Assembly: GCA_026770025.1 (NCBI GenBank)
Contig: JAMXDE010000044.1
Span: forward strand, 186,001 to 250,000
Direction: 5' to 3'
DNA length: 64,000 nt
Source: Craspedostauros australis
Taxonomy: Eukaryota; Bacillariophyta; Bacillariophyceae; Mastogloiales; Achnanthaceae
The position numbers and the translations under genes are program-made. This document shows positions 20,101-32,800 of the stretch, in pieces. The notes under the pieces are model-generated. The model worked only from the letters and a program-made list of their open reading frames with translations. It did not search any database and was not told the DNA's origin. Positions within the stretch are counted from its first letter, which is position 1, and every line of letters begins with the position of its first letter.

Positions 20101-21608
20101 ATAAGGGCACGTTCGACATCGTTCCCCGCTCCTCGGCAGGCTCCCACGAAATCATCCCCTCTACGTGGGTCTTCAAACGCAAGCGGTATCCGGACGGGTC
20201 GATCATGAAGCTGAAGGCACGCTTGTGCGTTCGTGGTGACCGACAGTTCGAAACAGGGCGAGACAAGAACCAAACGTTCTCCCCTGTTGTCGAATGGAGC
20301 ACCATCCGGCTCCTCTTCGCTCTCACCGTCGAATTCAACCTGCACACCCAATCAATCGATTTCAAGAATGCATTCGTCCAATCCTCCCTCCCTGAACCTA
20401 TCTACATGGAGCTTCCACCCGGCCCTTTCAGCGCCAACAAGGACCTCCGCGGCCGCATCTTCCAAATCAACAAGAGCCTCTATGGAGACCGACGTGCGCC
20501 TCGGCTGTGGTATGACCATCTGCGTGCGGCGCTCCTCTCGCCCACCTTCGGTTTCACTGTCTCCGTGAAGGACCCATGCCTGTTCCTCAAGCCCGGACTG
20601 GTCCTTGTCCTCTACGTCGACGATGCCATCATCTGCGGCACCTCACCAGAGCAGGTGACAGCCCTCATCAACACCCTGGAGTCTGAAGGATTCGACCTCA
20701 CCAGAGAAGGCGACCTCTCCGCCTACCTCGGGATCCAGATCGAGCGCAACTCCGAAGGCACGTTGAAGCTGTCGCAACCTGGTCTTACTCAGCGTGTGAT
20801 CGAAGCCCTTGGCTTGGAAAACGCCACCTCCCGTCCTACTCCAGCGGACAAGGCCTTGGGAAAGGAGCCAGATGCACCGCCATGCTCAGGACAGTTCAAC
20901 TACCGCTCAGTCCTTGGCATGATGATGTATCTGGGCACCAACACACGTCCTGAATGTGCCTTCGCCATCAACCAATGCGCTCGCTTTTGCAATGACCCAA
21001 AGCTACCACACGAGCAAGCTCTCAAACGCATCGGCCGCTATCTGCTCGGCACACTTCAAGAAGGCATCCTCGTCCAGCCATCCACCAAGCGAGCACTCGA
21101 CTGCTACGTCGACGCTGACTTCGCCGGCCTCTGGAATGCCGAGTCCGACCAGGACCCTACATGCGTCAAGTCGCGCACAGGATTCGTGGTCATGTTGGGG
21201 AATATGCCCATCATCTGGAAATCCAAGCTCCAGACGGAAATCGCAGTGTGCACTCAGGAGTCAGAGTACATTGCGATGTCCACTGCCATGAGAGTCCTGG
21301 TTCCGCTTCGAGAGACCCTCCGCGAGATCACGCAGTGCTTCACCATCAGCTCGAACGATCTGGACACGCTTACTACCGTCCACGAAGACAACCAAGCTGC
21401 TATCACCCTCGCCACCACCGAACCAGCTCGAATGACTCCCCGCTCCAAACACATCGCGGTCAAATATCACTGGTTTCGCTCGCACCTCAAACAGGGCGAG
21501 ATCCAGGTGAAGCACATCGCCACAGACCTCCAGCTTGCGGACATCCTCACCAAGGCACTCTGCAAAATCAAATTTGCATCTGCCCGAAAGAGTCTCATGG
21601 GCTGGTAA
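17130..21608 (+). CDS. pol: Element A Pol: protease, integrase, RT, RNase H
   Basis: No ATG is needed: the frame is entered by -1 slippage from gag. The first 250 or so residues are Leu/Pro-rich with a hydrophobic stretch and no recognised domain. Then come aspartic protease IIMDTGCSF (DTG at 17931); integrase zinc domain (HLQLGHLG to KCASC) and catalytic core (VDQF, HTDRGVF, HHQNGAAERA); RT with FKNAFVQ and YVDD (20613-20624); and RNase H (YVDADFAG, QESEYIA, HEDNQAAI, TDLQLADILTKAL). All catalytic acidic residues are present. No internal stop or frameshift was found, so the enzyme set appears intact. Confidence 0.93.
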   Translation, partial: LKAALPRVSPLLCLPVILLFLIEGVVGCLGLFIEQLAVSTTWVLQWVLPADAWVVTTLRHLLRHPGGPSLPSVPRHVVRHSSRLGLGLPARLMVLSYLTIPASTLRYFEYAQVRSSRLVHARGPPLPVLAPCRILREVGARSSSLGAAPPSPSSILHLSGFGHQFDDLMAHRHASAAVQASRLPAPESATATDDVIPPDLFRLISRASGPFRPVSKGPLTISAPLDLHPLAFQASSFNVDHQFMSQLIHNAYHSPKGTHKNLVPIIMDTGCSFAMTYDVDDFLDAPIFGSYGKVHTASGSMNITAIGTVSYDIMSIDGTFDTVVMPGHLIPGSNVRLVSPQDYAKTARLYDAETFGGNSRQFWMKTADKGTITVPVHPHSNIPTALGRPSAKPSCGSAHRSAAHLTESTALAGVEALEPANTNLSTAQKALLHAHLQLGHLGMAHVQQLFRAHEVLDPADEVPQSHLVPSVSGMKRCPLPKCASCVLAKSRKQRLPNRRSAPAGDIRPIAPGTAFPGEHVSVDQFESSVRGRRLNTFGLEPQTQRYVGGTIFVDSHTGFISIHHQVSFGASDTIASKRVFEQSARAHGVQVQHYHTDRGVFTSAAWRDSLDADQRLTFGAVGAHHQNGAAERAILTCTLRARAMMVHAQLHWPKEFATDLWPTAMSHAAWLYNHTPRRASCTTPHDAFTGSSVGSQYLPRSRVWGCPAYVLDPRLQADKSIPRWEPRARLGQYLGFDPEHSSSVGLIRSIQTGWVSRQYHVVYDETFSTVSNASSGDLDPLWHDLFRTSREHVLEFHDAAIDGPLPPPDPHFFPADPPALPFSGPPPGVGVEGEVVVPAVENNADPQDVGPQDAAPAEAPARADPPLGRGHRIRRPALKYGDDTVHVDTVAFHTASVLSTGRPSRLHAPVSILDRLDWDNPAAIDPRFRALMEASTHPITQEVHQLDPRLLGVRVHDADNPTLRDVLRCDDPEERSRWIAAIYTELDQLQDKGTFDIVPRSSAGSHEIIPSTWVFKRKRYPDGSIMKLKARLCVRGDRQFETGRDKNQTFSPVVEWSTIRLLFALTVEFNLHTQSIDFKNAFVQSSLPEPIYMELPPGPFSANKDLRGRIFQINKSLYGDRRAPRLWYDHLRAALLSPTFGFTVSVKDPCLFLKPGLVLVLYVDDAIICGTSPEQVTALINTLESEGFDLTREGDLSAYLGIQIERNSEGTLKLSQPGLTQRVIEALGLENATSRPTPADKALGKEPDAPPCSGQFNYRSVLGMMMYLGTNTRPECAFAINQCARFCNDPKLPHEQALKRIGRYLLGTLQEGILVQPSTKRALDCYVDADFAGLWNAESDQDPTCVKSRTGFVVMLGNMPIIWKSKLQTEIAVCTQESEYIAMSTAMRVLVPLRETLREITQCFTISSNDLDTLTTVHEDNQAAITLATTEPARMTPRSKHIAVKYHWFRSHLKQGEIQVKHIATDLQLADILTKALCKIKFASARKSLMGW

Positions 21609-21627
21609 GGCTCCCACTTGTCCAATT

Positions 21628-21636
21628 GAGGGCGAG
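21628..21636 (+). promoter_or_regulatory. Polypurine tract of element A
   Basis: GAGGGCGAG abuts the 3' LTR. One C interrupts the purines. Expected to prime plus-strand DNA synthesis. Confidence 0.6.
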
Positions 21637-22172
21637 TGTCGGAATCGGTTTTGTGTCGACCATCAATCCATTTTGTGAGCGCACGAAACCAAGACTGGCA
21701 ACTCGTGACTCGAATCCGAACATCAGATCCGAACCACGAAACCGAACATCGATTGAGCAAACACAAAACAACAAAAACAACAATCGGCCAATTCGCGCCA
21801 AAACGCACTCAACCAACACCTTCCATCGTCAACCTGTGCGCTGAGAAGGTGCCTTGCACATCCAACGCATGGTCCGTTCGTGGGACCATGCCCTAAGTGC
21901 TAAGCTTCGTACGGATGGCAACGCAACAAAGAAGTCGTTCGTCTATCTAAGTTCGTTCATGGAGCGTTATCCTGTCAAGGTCATCTTGCTGAACTCAACA
22001 AACTTCGGCCAGCGAAATATTCCCAATCTCGCTCCATCTCGATCAACATCTTCCGCTCTCTCTGTCTGCCCGCAATCACGCGCACAGCACCGCGATACGC
22101 CGCACTGAACCTCGCCATGCATCCTGCACCTCAAGCAACTAATCATAAATCACTCGTTATCAGATTACAAGA
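21637..22172 (+). repeat. 3' LTR of element A
   Basis: Same 536 bp as the 5' LTR; no difference was noticed by eye. Followed by the CTTCC duplication. Confidence 0.9.
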
Positions 22173-22597
22173 CTTCCTCTCCACCTTTCTTTCCTTGGTG
22201 TGCTTGGATGGTGCGATGAGACAGGCCATCAAGAGGAATGCAAACCAACAGTATTACGGACCAAGGAATGAGACTCAACTGCTCTGTTCTACTATATCAC
22301 TCTACTCTGCAAACCGACCATCTTGACACAGAACGATCATCCACAACGTTGATGGCGATCTGCCGATGCGGGAGAAACTTTCGGCGGTGAAGGTCACTGC
22401 AGAAGCCGATCAAACCAAGGCAGTTTGCAACGCAGCCGGCGGAGGGAATCGCACACTCCTCCACACGCATGCCAAGCCAGAGACGCTGCTGTCTTGGAGC
22501 ACATGATCCCGGACAACCACACCGATAATGCACAAAGAAAAATACTCTCTATTGGATTGGAGAATTGTGTGTACTTCAAGTAAGATTTGATGACTGC
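22173..22597. other. Intergenic region right of element A
   Basis: Starts with the right-hand CTTCC duplication and ends at the stop codon of the 959-aa protein gene. No gene was recognised. Confidence 0.4.
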
Positions 22598-25477
22598 TCA
22601 TGTCCTGGTGACGCCGTCAGAGAGCAGCAACGGAAAGCTGGATTGCAAGCGATTGAGATTGCCGCCGGCATCGGTGACCAAGTTGTGTGCTGGGACGCCA
22701 TGGATGGCGGATCCGATCAGCAAGGTCGATCGTTCCATCTTCTCGATCGGATTCACGTTGTCCTGGATGACGGTGCCCATAACATCGTTCTCGAAGCAAT
22801 GCGTGACGCAAACGAGGACGTGCAAGGACGAGCAATCGATGGACAGCGAACCGCTCCGGCTCAGCGCATCGAGGAGGTCGAAAGCCTTGTCCTTCTCCGT
22901 CTTGATTTCTGATGAAGTGAGGACCGATGATTCCGCTTTCGTCAGGAGGTTGGCCTTGCGTTTGCGAGTCCACGAGGCGGATGTCTTGATGATCGTGGAT
23001 CGCAGAGCGTTGTCGGGATCGTACTTCTCCATGGAGTCGTCCAGCATCTTCGGGATGAGAGTGAAGTCGATTTGCGTTGATGATGGTGCACTGCCGCCTG
23101 TCTCCCCCGTGCCTTCGCGAGCATCGGCAGTTATATCGACGCTCGCGTTTGCGTCTGTAGCCATTTGCTGTGTTTGGTCGAGGGAAGTGATTTGTTGTTG
23201 GATGCCTGTTTCTGCGAACAGAGGAGGAGGAGCGGCAGAAGGCTCCATGGGGACTTCTGGCATGGCCGCCTGGTACGAGGATATGGCAGGCGCCGACATC
23301 CTCATTGCCTTCCTTGCGAACAAATTTGTGGAGACTTTTTTCCGTGCGGCTGGCGCTCCTCCAAACGCCATCGGCGTTCTAGCCTTTTGCATCTCCAGCT
23401 CCATTTCGGCCTTCTTCCTCTCCTCGTCAAGTTGCTTCTTCTTCTCGGCTTCGATCACAGCCATGACGGCCTTTACGTGGGCCTTTACATTGCCGACCTT
23501 ACTGTGGATATCGGCAGTCGGCAACCCATCGAATGACAGCAAGTCGGACGGAACCTGGTACTCGATGAAGAGCTTCATGAGGTCCTGCATCATTTGCATC
23601 TCCTTGGCCAGGGCGTCGGTCGGCAATCCCAACAGCTTCTCGAGCTGCGGCTTGATCTCGACGATGCAAACGCCGAACACGGAGGACTCCAGCTGCATGC
23701 TGCGGAATGCCTTGGCGAAGCGCTGTTGTTCCGGCGAAAGCGACTTGATGGCATCCTTGAACTCCTTCGCGGTGGGGAGCTCATCCAGCAGAAGCGGGAT
23801 GATCAATTCATCCTTGTTTTGGACGATGATGGCGTCCTTGGGATTGAGCTTAGTGGGGCCCGCCATGTTGCCGACGATGAGGATGAAGGATGAGAACTGG
23901 CGGGCGCGGGCGATGAGGTCGTAGCTTTTCTTGGTGTCTGCGAATCGGTGCTTCACCCACCCATGCAGGTTCATGTCACCGTTCAATTCGAGGGTGGTGG
24001 CTGCATTCAGCGGGATTTCCAGGACGCTGTCAGCCTCGACCTGCCGGCACAGAGTCTCAATCGATTCCATCTTTCCGTCGCTGTCGGGGGCTTCGATGCT
24101 GAGCTGGCCTTCCGGCGAATGCTCCGGGCGTTGGATGGCGTGGCAGAAAGCTTGCGGTGGTCGGCTCAGAAGCTTGGCGTTGTGGTAGCTCATGAATTGG
24201 TCCAGATCGTGCGACTCGACGGTCTTGCCGATGGCCGCCACCAGCTGGTTCTTCAGCATCTCCTCGATGAAACTCATGCCATGCACGTATTGCTGTTTCA
24301 GCAAGTCGACGTGATGGCAGAGCAAGACGACTGTTGCCTCCGAAGTTGATACCAATCGATCCAGCGTTTTTGCTGGGAACTGCGATGTCAATTTGGCAAT
24401 CGCCTCCGTGATGGTTCTGATCTGCTCGTTGATGAGCTTTTGCATGTCCACGCTTGATAGCATCGGAGATTGTTTGCTGGCGCCGCTGCTGATATCGACT
24501 TCCATGCCGTCGTCGGTGGTAGCAGCAGCAGCGTCTGTGGATGATGTCGTAGAAGTAGTCGGTTTCATGGAAAGCATGGATTGCTGTTCTGCGCCGCTGG
24601 GGTCGCTGCCGTCCGCGTCACTCCCAGCTTCCTCCATCAATGGAAGAATGGGGCAGAAAATAGTGGACACGTCGATGGAGCGGAGCATGTTGATGTTGCG
24701 TGGCTGTTCTTTGGCGGGATTGTGCATGGTGATGAACATCTCCACGCGATGCTCAAAGTGCGTGCTGACCTTGTGGCACCAATCGCACAGTTCATCGAAG
24801 AACGCGAATGCGTCCTCGATCTGGGTGTTGCGCCGCGGCGTCTTCGTATCCTTGGACTGACGATCGACCTTGAACTGTGCCGCCAGCAAATTGGTGTCGA
24901 TCATCTTGAGCAACCAATTCAAGGAGATGTCGATGGGCGAATGATCAGTGCGGGGTGAAAGAGAAGGATCCTTGGTCTGCGTGACGATCATGATGGTGCT
25001 TTTGCGTGATTTCAACGATGTCTTCGTGCCGGTAGCATCGTTTCCGGAATACAGGTAGATCTCCCACGACACTGTCACCCTCCAATGATATTCCTTGACC
25101 TTCTTGACGACGTTGTGAACGGTGGTCTTTTCAGTGGCTGCGAACATGGATCCTGATGTCTTGGTAGTCTCCTTGGTCTGGAAGCTCGTGTTGGATGGTA
25201 CCTCGACGAGCTGCTCGCTGAGGAACTCGGCCGAATCGGACGCCTCGAATCGCAGAGTGGTCGTCTTGGAGGCATCGATTGCCTTGAGGATTTCCGTCGT
25301 CAAGCCAAGTCGCTCGAGGACGTTCGTGAATGAGATGATGGTGGTATTGGTGAGCAGATCGGCCATTTCGTACTTGTTATCGTACTCATGGTCAACCTCA
25401 TCGGCAAGCTGGGGGTTGCGATCGACGTGAAGAATCCTTTCGACCGACTTGAGTGCTTTGCCGACTACACAATGCAT
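22598..25477 (-). CDS. Unidentified conserved-looking protein, 959 aa
   Basis: A single uninterrupted frame with protein-like composition throughout; I do not recognise the family. Residues about 110-160 have a patterned segment (VVKKVKEYHWRVTVSWEIYLYSG) that looks like beta strands of a folded domain. Residues about 300-345 are Ser/Thr-rich and probably disordered. Another regular, helical region includes SLSPEQQRFAKAFRSMQLE and MQDLMKLFIEYQVPSDLLSFDG, the latter a pattern I associate with uncharacterised stramenopile proteins. Next come a charged coiled coil (EAEKKKQLDEERKKAEMELE) and a Thr/Ala-rich linker. The C-terminal about 90 residues again look folded. No signal peptide or membrane segment is visible, so a cytosolic location is likely. 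Confidence 0.8.
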   Translation of the reverse strand: MHCVVGKALKSVERILHVDRNPQLADEVDHEYDNKYEMADLLTNTTIISFTNVLERLGLTTEILKAIDASKTTTLRFEASDSAEFLSEQLVEVPSNTSFQTKETTKTSGSMFAATEKTTVHNVVKKVKEYHWRVTVSWEIYLYSGNDATGTKTSLKSRKSTIMIVTQTKDPSLSPRTDHSPIDISLNWLLKMIDTNLLAAQFKVDRQSKDTKTPRRNTQIEDAFAFFDELCDWCHKVSTHFEHRVEMFITMHNPAKEQPRNINMLRSIDVSTIFCPILPLMEEAGSDADGSDPSGAEQQSMLSMKPTTSTTSSTDAAAATTDDGMEVDISSGASKQSPMLSSVDMQKLINEQIRTITEAIAKLTSQFPAKTLDRLVSTSEATVVLLCHHVDLLKQQYVHGMSFIEEMLKNQLVAAIGKTVESHDLDQFMSYHNAKLLSRPPQAFCHAIQRPEHSPEGQLSIEAPDSDGKMESIETLCRQVEADSVLEIPLNAATTLELNGDMNLHGWVKHRFADTKKSYDLIARARQFSSFILIVGNMAGPTKLNPKDAIIVQNKDELIIPLLLDELPTAKEFKDAIKSLSPEQQRFAKAFRSMQLESSVFGVCIVEIKPQLEKLLGLPTDALAKEMQMMQDLMKLFIEYQVPSDLLSFDGLPTADIHSKVGNVKAHVKAVMAVIEAEKKKQLDEERKKAEMELEMQKARTPMAFGGAPAARKKVSTNLFARKAMRMSAPAISSYQAAMPEVPMEPSAAPPPLFAETGIQQQITSLDQTQQMATDANASVDITADAREGTGETGGSAPSSTQIDFTLIPKMLDDSMEKYDPDNALRSTIIKTSASWTRKRKANLLTKAESSVLTSSEIKTEKDKAFDLLDALSRSGSLSIDCSSLHVLVCVTHCFENDVMGTVIQDNVNPIEKMERSTLLIGSAIHGVPAHNLVTDAGGNLNRLQSSFPLLLSDGVTRT

Positions 25478-27922
<2,445 letters not shown>

Positions 27923-28332
27923 TGAGTGTGGGGGCCACCAATCAGCAGTGTACTAGTACCGTTACTGTATTCTATTCTACCATACTATGAGAGTTAAAGT
28001 GTCCGTCCATCATGACACTGTCATACTTCGAGTATGCTTGTCAAGGATACTCTCGTGAGCCCAAGCGCGTGATTGTCCCTTGTCCGCGTACAACACCGAA
28101 GGACTGTTTTTTCGTGTCTTTCGATCTATCGTAGTGTGCGAGGATCTATGTTATGCAAGTGCGGTATCTATCTATGGTTGGACTGATGGATGAGAGAGTG
28201 CGTGAGTGGTCGTCGTGATTTCTGTTGTTCCGCCATCGCCACCAAACTCTTGAGGATGATGTGTATTCTATCCCACTCGGCAGTCGCAGCCGCTTGGACA
28301 GCAGGTATGACCTCATTCGCTCGCAGAAGAGC
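27923..28332. other. Intergenic region between convergent reading directions
   Basis: 3' flank of the MCM3 fragment (plus) and of the membrane protein gene (minus). No further gene was recognised. Confidence 0.4.
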
Positions 28333-29212
28333 TCACACCTGCTCCTGCTCTTCATCCATGGAATCGTTGCGATCGTCCTTCGATGGATCGGTCTGATCCA
28401 AACCGTAGTAGTCCGCCGGGACGCTCTCCGGAGTGCTGCGCATCTTGAAGTCCAAGTACGCAGGCAGAAAGTTCAATCCCAACGTCAGCATCGTCGCGGA
28501 TGGGGCGCGTGGGGCAGCCATGCCCGCAGGTGCGTACGCCACCTGGACCATGATCTGGAGCGTGATGACCATCAGCCATTGCACGAACAGCGTTGCCTGG
28601 AACATGTGGTTGTCCTTGCCGTTCCACAATCCGAATCCACGGGCAAAACCGAAGATGGCATTGAGCACTTGCACCAACCCGACGGCGATGGCAATCTCTG
28701 GGAAGTTGATGAAGTACATGGCGACAGCGACTGGGCCATTCTCAAGAGGTCCGCTTCCGAAGCGATGCAGCAGGAACGATCCCAGCAGCAGCTGGCTCAA
28801 CCCTGCCAGCAGGATGGTGAAGGAGTAGAAGTGCAGTCTGCCTCTGTAGTAGCTGCCTGGTCGGGCCTGCGGCTGACCGGATTGGAAGCTGTACAATGCA
28901 AACGCGATGAATGCCAGACTGCCAAGGAGCGCCGTACCGTAACCCAAGACACCCATCATGCCCATCGCACCGACGAAGCGAACATCCCCTTCGTTATGGT
29001 CGTAGCTTGGAGGGAAGAAGGCGTCGCCGCTGCGAACATCGCGTCCCACGGCCGTCAGATCAGTGATGAAGGGCACGTAGGCCAGCTGGATGAAGAGGAT
29101 GCAGAATCCTGTGAGGTACTTGTGACCAAAGTCGTGGACCGTTTGGAGATATCCGAGGGTGACCCCCATGACTCCCATGAGGATGGTGAAGACGGAGCCG
29201 ACCAAGGAGGAG
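28333..29212 (-). pseudogene. Multi-pass membrane protein, 3' part, split by element B
   Basis: Encodes most of an unidentified integral membrane protein with about six hydrophobic helices (for example VFTILMGVMGVTLGYL, GTALLGSLAFIAFALYSF, FTILLAGLSQLLLGSFLL, TLFVQWLMVITLQIMV) and a hydrophilic, acidic C-terminus (SMDEEQEQV). The coding frame continues across the insertion point into 36727-36919 on the far side of element B. Removing the element and one copy of the 5-bp duplication restores one frame of 356 codons including the stop. The family is unknown to me. The helix-rich core with conserved Phe/Tyr/Gly and an internal F-G-S-G-P-L loop suggests a channel or sensor-like protein, but this is a guess. 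Confidence 0.75.
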
Positions 29213-29827
29213 TAATAGAGCTAAACTAGCAGTTAGGCTAAGGAAGGATTTCCTGGAACACATGACTCGTTTTCCCACGAATCCGTCTGAACCACGTTTC
29301 GGACATAACCACGTTTGGAGCACGCACAAGTCTTCGAAGAAACTCTTTGAAGTCCAGGACCCATGGAAAAAGGGTCCCCATGACTGGGTCACCGGAACCC
29401 CTCCCCACCAAAAACTTGATGCCGATACAAGACTGCTGGATCGACAGTACAGTTCCACGTGGGAGTACACGCAAGATGACCTTCGCCCAGCTTCCAACTT
29501 GATGGAGGGAAACTTTCCCCTGGTACTGGAGCTACGCAAACCCTACGCCCTTTTCTGACAGCAACCCAACAAAAGGGCCCCCTCCTATGGTACTTGGGCT
29601 ACGCAAACCCTACGACCCTTTTCCAGGGCAACCCACACAGGGTGTCACACAAACAAGAATAATTGCACTAATCTCATAATCCGCACGTTTCTTCACCATC
29701 TACCAGTATTCTAAATTGACTACTTGTGGAACAGAAGACTCTCGTCCGGATCGCTTGCCAGTCAAGCCTCTGCCTACAGCTAAAGAACAGCCAACAAGAC
29801 AACAGCCATTACGTTTGGGCTCTATTA
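29213..29827 (+). repeat. 5' LTR of element B
   Basis: 615 bp with the 9-bp perfect terminal inverted repeat TAATAGAGC...GCTCTATTA. The last 160 bp match the 528-bp LTRs of element C and the solo LTR at 41021. Apart from the first 17 bp (TAATAGAGCTAAACTAG), the left part does not. A motif GGTACTxGxGCTACGCAAA occurs twice, at about 29522 and 29589. Confidence 0.92.
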
Positions 29828-29841
29828 GATTAACAGTCGCA
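29828..29841 (+). promoter_or_regulatory. Primer-binding site matching tRNA-Asn anticodon arm
   Basis: GATTAACAGTCGCA follows the LTR without a gap. Its complement TGCGACTGTTAATC is the 5' stem, loop (GTT anticodon) and first 3'-stem bases of eukaryotic tRNA-Asn. The same site occurs in element C. This predicts priming by a tRNA-Asn 5' half. Confidence 0.72.
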
Positions 29842-29872
29842 AAAGATTGTCAAGCTCTTAGACCTCTACAAG

Positions 29873-32800
29873 ATGACCGTCACCCAACGCCTTCAGGTCT
29901 CCAACCGGCCACCTCCCAAGAGGAGCCCAGGAGACAGGACCCTAGCCTTCGAGACCGTCCCCTTGGACCCGAAGGACCCAAGCCTCTCTGCCATCCTTGA
30001 TGGCACACCAGGCTACCCAACGACTGGGCCATCTTCGCTCTCCTTCGTGGACATCGGAGATAGCTTCATCGAGGTCACTTTCCGACACCCCATCATCGTA
30101 GATGCATGGAACCGAAAGGAAAGAACCAACGAAACCGAAATCGTGCGCCACGTCCACAAGACTACCTGGAACGCGTTCACGGAACTCAAACAGGAGTTCC
30201 GGATCAGCATCGAAACCGCCATGATCTTTGATCTCTTTCCAGCCAAGACCCTCGCAGAAGAGAAGACCATCTCCCAACTGCTGATCACCATCCATGAAGA
30301 AGCCACCGACATGAACCCGGCATTAATCATGTTCAACCTCAAGCACCCGGACGACGTGGCAAGGAACTACGAGACAGGACTCCTCATCTACCACATCGGA
30401 GAATGGGTCAGATCCATCGAAATTGAGGATGAATCCACTCTCAAATCCACCCTTGACACGATGTTCACCGACACGGACACCACCGCCAAAGCCATGGCAG
30501 ACTTCTGCCGTTCCGAACGATGCGGCAAACGCCACCACAACAAAGCGTGGTTGGAGGCCATCGGAGAACATAAGAAGGCACTCTCCAACGCATCCGCGAC
30601 CAGCGTCTCATCTGGGTCAGAAGCATCTACCCGTAGAACCAGACGCGACAACGACAGCCACCACGGAGGAACTCCATCTGGGTTCTCCCTCATGATCGGT
30701 GGGAACACCCCGCACCGTACCCCACCCGACTTCCCGAACGAAACCCAACTCTCCAGCATCGCCAAGCACGGATCACCAAACACGTCCCCAGCGGCCATCG
30801 ACACCCACGGTACCATCCCAACCAACGAGGGTACCGATCCAGGCACCGACTACAACCAACGCCCTGGTAACGACGACACCGCAGAAGCATCCGCCAGTCA
30901 CGGCCCCACAGGAAGGAACAGGCTGTTCCCCAACATGGACCCAGCAACGATCGGCAATTTCGACCGTAACCCAACTGGCGCCAAAGCAGTAACCTTCACC
31001 CCAGAACGCACCCCAGGCACCCTCCCCGACGAAACCCAACTCTCTGGTATCGCTGAGCGTGGATCCATGACGACATCCCCAACAGCAACCGATGCCTGCA
31101 GCGACAACCCAAATGCTGCAGGTACCAGCCCCAGCAACGACAACGACCAGCACCCGGGCACCAACGAAACTACCGGACCAACCACCAAATGTGGACCCGA
31201 TGGAAGGATCAGAATGTCCCCCAACGTTAGCCCCACGACCATTGACGGTCACGGTCGCAGACCACCTGAAGCCAAGGCAGTAACCTTCGCCCCTGGGACG
31301 ACTACCAGAGACCCAGGAGACACTGCCACATCTCGGATGACCCACCAGGAGAAAGGTGGGAACCGTCCAGCAAGCAACCGAAGCTCATGGGACCATCATG
31401 GTACCATGGGCAACCCACCACCTCACGGTATGGCCAGCTACCATAACCACGACGGACGCGAACCAACGATCCGAAACCCAACCGCCAACACAGGAGCGAA
31501 CCATGGAACAGATCATCCACGTCACCAAGACCCTGGACCCTATGGTAACCATGATCACACCAACGATGGACCCCATGGATACCCAACCCGCATGGAGAAC
31601 TCCCACGCACATGGGAACCCATTCCCGGCGTACCCGCATTCCCATCCAGGAGGATTTCCGCCCATTGGAATCCCTGCCCACATGGGATACCCCCCAAACG
31701 GAAATGTAGGCTACCCGACAGCCCTGAGAGCTTTCATGCCTGTTGGAATTCCCCAACCTGGGCACCCCCCGAGACCACCAGGACACAGGAACCAAGCAAC
31801 AGGTCATGGCGCGAACCGAAGGGGACCAGACCCACACGTCTTAGGTCCTGACACCCACCGTGGGCACCACGCATTCGGGTACGCACCCCATCAGGGAGGC
31901 ACCCATGGTGATACCCCAACTCCTCCCGCCAAGCTGACGAAGCGTCATTCCAACCCGAATGCCACAAGCACCGGCCCCAGCAATGACCACGACCAGCACA
32001 CCATCACCAACAAAGATACTGGATCAACCAACGAGCGCGGACCCGACGGAAGGAGCGGACCGTTCCCTGACGTAAACCCCGCTACTATTGGCGGACAGGA
32101 TCGCAGGCCACCCGACGCCAAGGCGGCGGCAACCTTCGCCCCCAAGACAACCCCCAGGGACCCAGGAGACCCCGCCGGACCCCGCGCGACCCACCCAGAG
32201 AGCGGCGAGAACCGCCCCGCGGACAACCAGAACTCATGGAACCATCATGGTACCATGGGTAACCCGCTACCCCATGGGATGGCCAACAACCATGGCAACG
32301 GCAGACGCAAACTGACGAACCAAAACCCAACTGCGAACGCAGGCATGAACCATGGAACAGGACCAACACACCGCCAATTTCCCATATCCTACAGCATGTA
32401 CGGTTACGACAACGAAGGATACCATGGATACCCACCTAACATGGGGCCTCCTCACGCATATGGCCAACCACACATGGCGTACGCGCAACCGCACCCAGGA
32501 GGATTCCCACCTTTTGGAGTCCCTGTCCACATGGTATACGTGCCAAATGGAAGTGGAGACAACCAAACAGCTCCAGGTGCTTTTGCACCAATTGGAAGCC
32601 TCCAACCAGGGTGCCCTCCAAGACCAACTGGATACGGACACCAGGCAACCGACCGTGGAACCCACCATGGAGGGCCAGGGCTGCACATTGAGGCTCCTGG
32701 TACTTGCCATGAGCAACATGTGCCTGGGTACTCTTGCCATCAGGAAGCCAACCATGGTGAAACCCCATCCGCATCAGCCAAGCTGGCGAAACGGCCACCC

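Larger units (their letters stand above)
14893..22172 (+). mobile_element. Complete Ty1/copia LTR retrotransposon A (7,280 bp)
   Basis: Two 536-bp LTRs (14893-15428 and 21637-22172) read as identical, and a 5-bp duplication CTTCC flanks the element (14888-14892 and 22173-22177). Internal order is tRNA-Met-type primer-binding site, gag, -1 frameshift site, then pol with protease, integrase, RT and RNase H, and a polypurine tract. Integrase before RT marks Ty1/copia. Intact ORFs and matching LTRs point to a recent, possibly still active insertion. Confidence 0.93.

Noticed and set aside
29262..29558. 98-codon frame in the 5' LTR of element B as a separate gene
   Set aside because: It is the same sequence as the C-terminal end of the 2,194-aa frame in the 3' LTR; no evidence of independent translation.
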